This document shows, piece after piece, positions 59,709 through 64,000 of a stretch of DNA of 64,000 nucleotides. Location of the stretch: NCBI GenBank assembly GCA_035328405.1, contig DAOLIT010000017.1:16008-80007 (forward strand). The letters run 5' to 3'. The DNA is from JAEUKA01 sp035328405 (GTDB lineage: Bacteria > Myxococcota_A > Polyangia > Palsa-1104 > JAEUJZ01). A program made the translations under genes and the position numbers. The stretch's first letter is position 1. The number at the start of each line of letters is the position of its first letter. The notes beneath the pieces were generated by a model. It was given only the letters and a program-made list of their open reading frames with translations, was not told the origin of the DNA and did not search any database.

Positions 59709-60914
59709 GGCTGCCAAGCGGCGGAGCCAAGTTGTTCCGTCGGTGCGATCGCGTGCTTCCCGATACAGATTCACAAATTCTCTCAGATTTCCGTTGCACA
59801 GCGCGAGGAGTTGTTCCTGAACGTCGCTGTGTTCGTGATAGACAGCAAACGAACCAAGCAGTGCGTTGGAGAGTGGCCCGTCGGCGAGACGACGATACCG
59901 ACGGCCTTCCGGGAAGGTTTGCCGGTAGGATTGGCGAATGTCCTCGAAGATGCTCTCGCGTTGCGCAAGGACTTGGGTCCGTGGAAGTTTGACCTGCACA
60001 GCGCGGCGATAGAACTTCTGGAGCCGTTCGAGCTGCGGCTTTAGCCAAGCGGAGAAGGCCTTTTCGTCCTCGTCTGCCTGTTTCGCGAGGGAAAAGACCC
60101 GTTGGCTCTTTTCAGAATCGCCTTGGTGCTCGAAGAAGAGGGCGGCACCTCGTGTTCCCACCATCGTTGCAAAGCTCTCGTTCAGATCGGAAGCGCCCGG
60201 CAAAAAAACGGTCGAATGGGCCATTTCATGCAGGATGGTTTCGACGGCCCGAAGCTCGCCGGCATCGCTGGCGTCTGGCGTTTCGTTTGGGCTGGCTCTG
60301 GCTTTCGGTCGAGGCGCTGACTTTGATTGCGCTGCCGACAGGGCCAACATCGACCGATAGACGGGAGAGATGAGGTACCCAAGTGTGGAATACGCCCCGA
60401 CGGGACGCAGATACACGTCGAAACCTGCCTCGGCAAAGTGTTGCGCCGCACGTTTGGCGTCTTTCGGATCGAAAAATCCCAAATACGGCACGCTTCCGAC
60501 GAGTGGAAATCGAAAGGATCGGACCGACAGGGAATCTTTGGGTGAGACGGTCAAGTTGTACGCGACTGGACCACCTGGATCGACGTAGCGGGTAAATTCG
60601 GCACCGCCGCGCAGACCGAGCACTTCAATGCCGAACGCGCGAGCCGCCATGACTTTTGCCAGGCGGTTGCGCAGCGCGTCATCGGTGGTCGGATCTGCCA
60701 GCACATCACTGACATGCCGACGAATCCGCAGAAGGCGCACTTGTCCCACCGCCTGCTGTCCCACATAGTGCGCGGCAAAACAACCTTCTTGCAGCAAGGC
60801 CAGACCGGCGCTTAGGTACGCCGCGACTCTTTGTAGCCTTGGCAGACACGCGCGCTCGAATGTTCTGAACCCCCAAGGCCGCTTTGCGCAGCCAGCGAAA
60901 CAAGCTCGCCACAT
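59685..60914 (-). CDS. Putative zinc aminopeptidase (PF10023-like)
   Basis: 409 residues. The zinc motif HEMAHSTVFLPGASDLNESF contains HExxH and the downstream NE of the gluzincin type, as in the putative aminopeptidase family. The preceding regions fit too: GCFAAHYVGQQAVGQVRLLR with a possible lipidated Cys, then LRNRLAKVMAARAFGIEVLG. An N-terminal hydrophobic stretch is weak, so export is probable rather than certain. A basic linker (KSAPRPKARAS) before the zinc motif is extra relative to the family. Convergent with the S8 protease; function in peptide turnover is inferred. Confidence 0.83.
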   Translation of the reverse strand: MWRACFAGCAKRPWGFRTFERACLPRLQRVAAYLSAGLALLQEGCFAAHYVGQQAVGQVRLLRIRRHVSDVLADPTTDDALRNRLAKVMAARAFGIEVLGLRGGAEFTRYVDPGGPVAYNLTVSPKDSLSVRSFRFPLVGSVPYLGFFDPKDAKRAAQHFAEAGFDVYLRPVGAYSTLGYLISPVYRSMLALSAAQSKSAPRPKARASPNETPDASDAGELRAVETILHEMAHSTVFLPGASDLNESFATMVGTRGAALFFEHQGDSEKSQRVFSLAKQADEDEKAFSAWLKPQLERLQKFYRRAVQVKLPRTQVLAQRESIFEDIRQSYRQTFPEGRRYRRLADGPLSNALLGSFAVYHEHSDVQEQLLALCNGNLREFVNLYREARDRTDGTTWLRRLAALQRRTVP

Positions 60915-61169
60915 GGCTCACCTATATCACGCGTTTCGGCAGACGTTTTCGGTTGCCGTTTCCTCAAGGATTTCGTGGCGTTTGCAGCCTCGTTGGTTTT
61001 CGGGAAGCGAAGAATTTTGTTTGCTCCCTGCATTCAAAACGTGATAGGAAACCGGGCACGATGGTGTGTCATCCACGTCCTCTGTCCTGGGTGTGCCAGG
61101 GTGGTCCCTTGTGGTCGGGGGAGTGGGCGGCATGGCTGCAACTGATCTCTTTGGCCGAAACGGTACGCG

Positions 61170-63204
61170 ATGGACTTCTCGATGTTCGATGATGAAGCCG
61201 ATGATGGCGGGCAGGAAATCGACTCTTTCTGTGCCCGATGTAAGACGGATACTCCACACACGGTTGTGAGCCGTTACGACGAGGAAATTCGTCGGGTTCG
61301 GTGCAACACCTGCGACGACGTGCATGCGTTCAGGCGGCCTCGCGGGGAGGACGGCGAGGAGCCCGCGGAACAGCCGGTCCGCAAAAAGCTCACCAAGGCA
61401 AAACCCACCTGGGAGCAGATGATCAGCAAACGGAAAAGCTCGCCGCGCTCGTGGGGGCCCGACGAGGTTTTTTGCGAACTGGATGTCATTGCGCACGCGG
61501 TGTTTGGCATCGGTTTTGTCTCTGAACTGATTGGCCAGAACAAGATCGAAGTCACGTTTCAAAACGACAAGCGCATCCTCATCCACAATCGTCGGCTTCT
61601 GCCGCTGCATGTGGTGCAAAGGCAAAGGCAGGAAGCCGAGGCGCGGGCGCGGGCCGATGGAAAGGCCAAGGCGAAAGAGGCGCGCGAGGCCAAAGCAGCG
61701 GCGCGCGAGGCGGCTCGGCTGGCCAAGACGCACGAGTCTGAACTGGATGACATGGACCTGCCGGACATGCTCGCGGACGACGAGGAAATACCGGTGCTTT
61801 CGTCGCCAAAATCGAGTCATGGTGGCAAAGCGAATCGTTTGTCGGCCAAAGAACTGGCCGCTCTCGACGACGATGAGGATGATGATTTGCTGTCCGATTC
61901 GGGCGACGACGAGTCTCCAGCGAGGGGCTCGGCTCGAAAAGCCAAAGGCGTGGCGGCAAAACCTGCGCGCGGAAAGTCATCCGCCCAAAAAGCGTCGCAA
62001 TCCGAGGACCTCGAGGACTCGATCGACGACGAACCGAAGAGCAAGAAGAGCCAAGCATCGGGAAAACGCGACAGCACTGAAGCCCCGAGTGCCGCAGCGA
62101 AGGATTCACGGAAAGCCCGTGCCAGTGAAATCAAGGCCAGGTCGAAAAGCAGGCTGTTGGAAACGCACGAAGCAGATGAAACCGCGCCCGCTCGGTCTTC
62201 GGCCATAGACGGCGAAGGCAAACCCGCTGGAAAGCGCGGACGAAAACCGGCTGACGATCGAGACCCAAAGCGTCAAGCTGAGCCGTTTTTCGCCAGAAGT
62301 GCTTCGGGGACATCTGTGTCGGTTGCTGCCAGCCCGATGGAACCGAAAAATGACGCGGCGAATGCTGCCGTTCCGCGTCGCAAAATCGGAAGACCATCGA
62401 CCAAAGTGGCGCTTTCCGAGCCGACTGAAGTCCGAACAGTTGACGCCTCGCCGGTTCCAGATGCATCCGCTGAAGGGCGATCGGAAAAAACGGACCGAAA
62501 AGCGCGGAAAAACGCGGAAGAAACCGGGCGGAAGGCACGCCACGCCGAAGAGCCGATCGAAAAAGCTCCAGTCGCTCCTGCACAGGACAAGGCTTCAAGG
62601 AAGAGACCGGACAAAGCGACCCGCGGGACTGTAGTACACGATGCGGTGTCGGGTGCCGATGGTGCTGTTGGGGCAAAGATTCCTGCGAAAAGGGGACGGC
62701 CTCGCAAAGTTGCGGCTCTGCCTGAGGCAAAGGCACCGGAGCGCCATGAAACACCGTCTGTTGTGAAAGCGGCGGAAGAAGCAGCGCCTCCCGCACCAGC
62801 TGCCAAGCGCGGCAGAAAGCCGTCTGTTGTGAAAGCGGCGGAAGAAGCAGCGCCGGCACCGGCGGCCAAGCGAGGCAGAAAGCCGTCTGTTGTGAAAGCG
62901 GCGGAAGAAGCAGCGCCGGCACCGGCGGNNNNNNNNNNNNNNNNNNNNNNNNNNNNNNNNNNNNNNNNNNNNNNNNNNNNNNNNNNNNNNNNNNNNNNNN
63001 NNNNNNNNNNNNNNNNNNNNNNNNNNNNCCAAGCGCGGCAGAAAGCCGTCGGCTGTTTTGGCTTCTGAGGCACAATCGGCAGAAAGCGCGGAAGGCAAGC
63101 CGAGGCGTGGTCGGAAACCTGCTCACGACAAGGACGGTGGCAGTCAGGCTGCTGCGAAAACGGCAAAAGGACCCGCGAAGCGCAAGGCTGCAAAAGCCAG
63201 CTGA
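61170..63204 (+). CDS. Zn-ribbon / Tudor-like protein with AT-hook, histone-H1-like tail (spans an assembly gap)
   Basis: The N-terminus has CARC and CNTC pairs forming a zinc ribbon (21-48). A small domain follows at about 107-148, ELDVIAHAVFGIGFVSELIG then KIEVTFQNDKRILIHNR, resembling the Tudor-like RNA-polymerase-binding tail of PcrA/UvrD. The rest is Lys/Ala/Glu/Ser-rich with repeated AT-hook cores (KRGRKP, KIGRPS, KRGRPRK) and a 21-residue repeat ending KRGRKPS. The repeat runs into 100 N at 62929-63028. After the gap the protein continues in another frame (KRGRKPSAVLASEAQ to AKRKAAKAS) and stops at 63202, so the true gap length is not 100. It is probably a chromosome- or transcription-associated DNA-binding protein. 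Confidence 0.75.
62756..62928 (+). repeat. 63-66-bp coding tandem repeat in the AT-hook tail
   Basis: Units contain CCGTCTGTTGTGAAAGCGGC and encode KPSVVKAAEEAAPAPAAKRG plus R. Three copies are visible before the gap, the first with a 3-base longer variant, and the array probably continues through the N-run. Confidence 0.85.
62929..63028. other. Assembly gap (100 N) inside the AT-hook repeat
   Basis: Exactly 100 N. The coding frame shifts across it, which shows that the placeholder length is not the real length. Confidence 0.95.
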
Positions 63205-63286
63205 TGGTTCCCATCCAATCGCCGCCAACGTCGCCCGCCCCCAACAATCAACGGTTTGCGCGAATGTGCTTGGTTCTGGGGGCGTG

Positions 63287-64000
63287 TTAGAAGTAGCCGC
63301 CGATGCCGATGTTGAAGAGGACGCCGCCGCTCGAACCCATCGCGGGCACGGTGTTTCCGTATTCGTCGGTCAACGTGCCTTCCTTTGAGTTGGGGGTTCC
63401 GAGCTCGCCGACCTTGCGGAAACGCCCCTGGCCTCGCAAGTCCAGGTTGAACGCGAAGTGCGTCCCCAAGCGCCATTCGACACCGAACCCGCCCTGGACC
63501 TCCCCAAACCAATGGGATTCGGACACGAGCGCGTCGATCATGGTCAGCTTGGAATACGTCAGGCCGCCCGCCCCGACCACATACGGCGACAGAATCCAAA
63601 ACGGATTCCCTAGATGCACCCGCACACCGAACGTGACGGGCACGTCGTACCGCTCGTACTGGAAGTCGTTGTAATACACATCCTCAGTCGAGATGTGTTG
63701 GTACTGCACGCCCATTTCCAGGGTCAGCCGCCTGTGCGCACGGAACAACATGTCGAGACCGATACCTCCCGTGCTGTAGCTGCCAAAGGACCCGTAGTTC
63801 GCATATCCCCCAAACCGCGCGGCCAAACCAAACTGAGGCCGAAACCCCGACCGGTTCTGCCACGATCGAACGGGATACACAGGGGCAGGTTGATACACAG
63901 GGGCGGGTTGATACACAGGGGCAGGTTGATACACAGGGGCGGGTTGATACACAGGGGCAGGTTGATACACAGGGGCGGGTTGATACACAGGGGCAGGTTG
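63287..64000 (-). CDS. Outer-membrane beta-barrel protein with VYQPAP repeats, N-terminus outside window
   Basis: At least 237 residues are visible; the start lies beyond 64000. The N-terminal part is a perfect hexapeptide repeat, VYQPAP, encoded by 18-bp units. The remainder alternates hydrophobic and polar residues in strands (FGLAARFGGYANYG, RRLTLEMGVQYQHI, YDVPVTFGVRVHLG, GGFGVEWRLGTHFAFNLDLR) and ends FNIGIGGYF, with the terminal Phe typical of BAM substrates. It resembles OmpA-like/surface barrels of eight strands. The proline-rich repeat may cross or bind peptidoglycan. The specific family is not known. Confidence 0.75.
   Translation of the reverse strand, partial: QPAPVYQPAPVYQPAPVYQPAPVYQPAPVYQPAPVYQPAPVYPVRSWQNRSGFRPQFGLAARFGGYANYGSFGSYSTGGIGLDMLFRAHRRLTLEMGVQYQHISTEDVYYNDFQYERYDVPVTFGVRVHLGNPFWILSPYVVGAGGLTYSKLTMIDALVSESHWFGEVQGGFGVEWRLGTHFAFNLDLRGQGRFRKVGELGTPNSKEGTLTDEYGNTVPAMGSSGGVLFNIGIGGYF
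63874..64000 (-). repeat. 18-bp tandem repeat encoding VYQPAP
   Basis: About seven units of GATACACAGGGGCAGGTT (with CAG/CGG alternating) run to the window edge, in frame with the barrel protein. Copy number is probably variable. Confidence 0.92.

Overview
The window is about 64 kb of a moderately high-GC bacterial chromosome. Several gene families suggest a Myxococcota or Bradymonadota type (former deltaproteobacterial) organism: Hanks-type kinases with a C-terminal membrane anchor, a small ribbon-helix-helix protein and a PilZ variant of kinds common in myxobacteria, giant TPR/DUF3857 proteins, a Lys/Ala-rich extension on topoisomerase I, and an AT-hook tailed DNA-binding protein. This is inferred from family content only; there is no rRNA in the window. 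Three runs of exactly 100 N all lie inside tandem repeats and look like assembly gaps of unknown true length.

Layout. 1-92: tail of an A-type iron-sulfur carrier. 0.3-7.9 kb: a membrane-anchored Ser/Thr kinase, then a tightly overlapping operon for a DAB-type inorganic-carbon pump (DabA plus two complex-I-like membrane subunits). 8-12 kb: infC with a probable CUG start, a uracil-phosphoribosyltransferase-like gene, an acyl-CoA dehydrogenase lacking the usual catalytic Glu, and dut. 12-21 kb: a degenerate kinase followed by two giant exported TPR/DUF3857/transglutaminase-like proteins, of which the second has lost its catalytic residues. 21-29 kb: two small exported proteins, a MerR regulator, an orphan double-ATPase ABC protein, a 42-bp minisatellite, then glmU, ettA and a TetR regulator on the minus strand. 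29.5-45.8 kb: mostly housekeeping genes (RHH protein, hydrolase, nrdJ, uvrC, PilZ protein, CoA-transferase, vWA protein, ygfZ, tRNA-Gly, dprA, topA).

46.3-55.9 kb is the most unusual region: a contractile-injection-system (eCIS, phage-tail-like) cluster. It has a Pvc16-like cap protein, two sheaths, two tube-family proteins that each contain two tube folds in tandem, one ordinary single-domain tube protein, a tail-assembly-like protein, a tiny protein that appears to start at AUA, an unknown protein, a LysM-less Pvc7-like protein and a spike-less VgrG/gp27-like hub. No gp25, PAAR spike, gp6/gp7 wedge, tape measure, tail fibre or AAA+ ATPase is present, so the particle must be completed from another locus or be built differently.

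56-64 kb: envelope genes (TonB-like protein, anchored subtilisin-like protease, putative zinc aminopeptidase), a Zn-ribbon/Tudor-like/AT-hook chromosomal protein, and the C-terminal part of a beta-barrel outer-membrane protein with VYQPAP repeats cut by the window edge.
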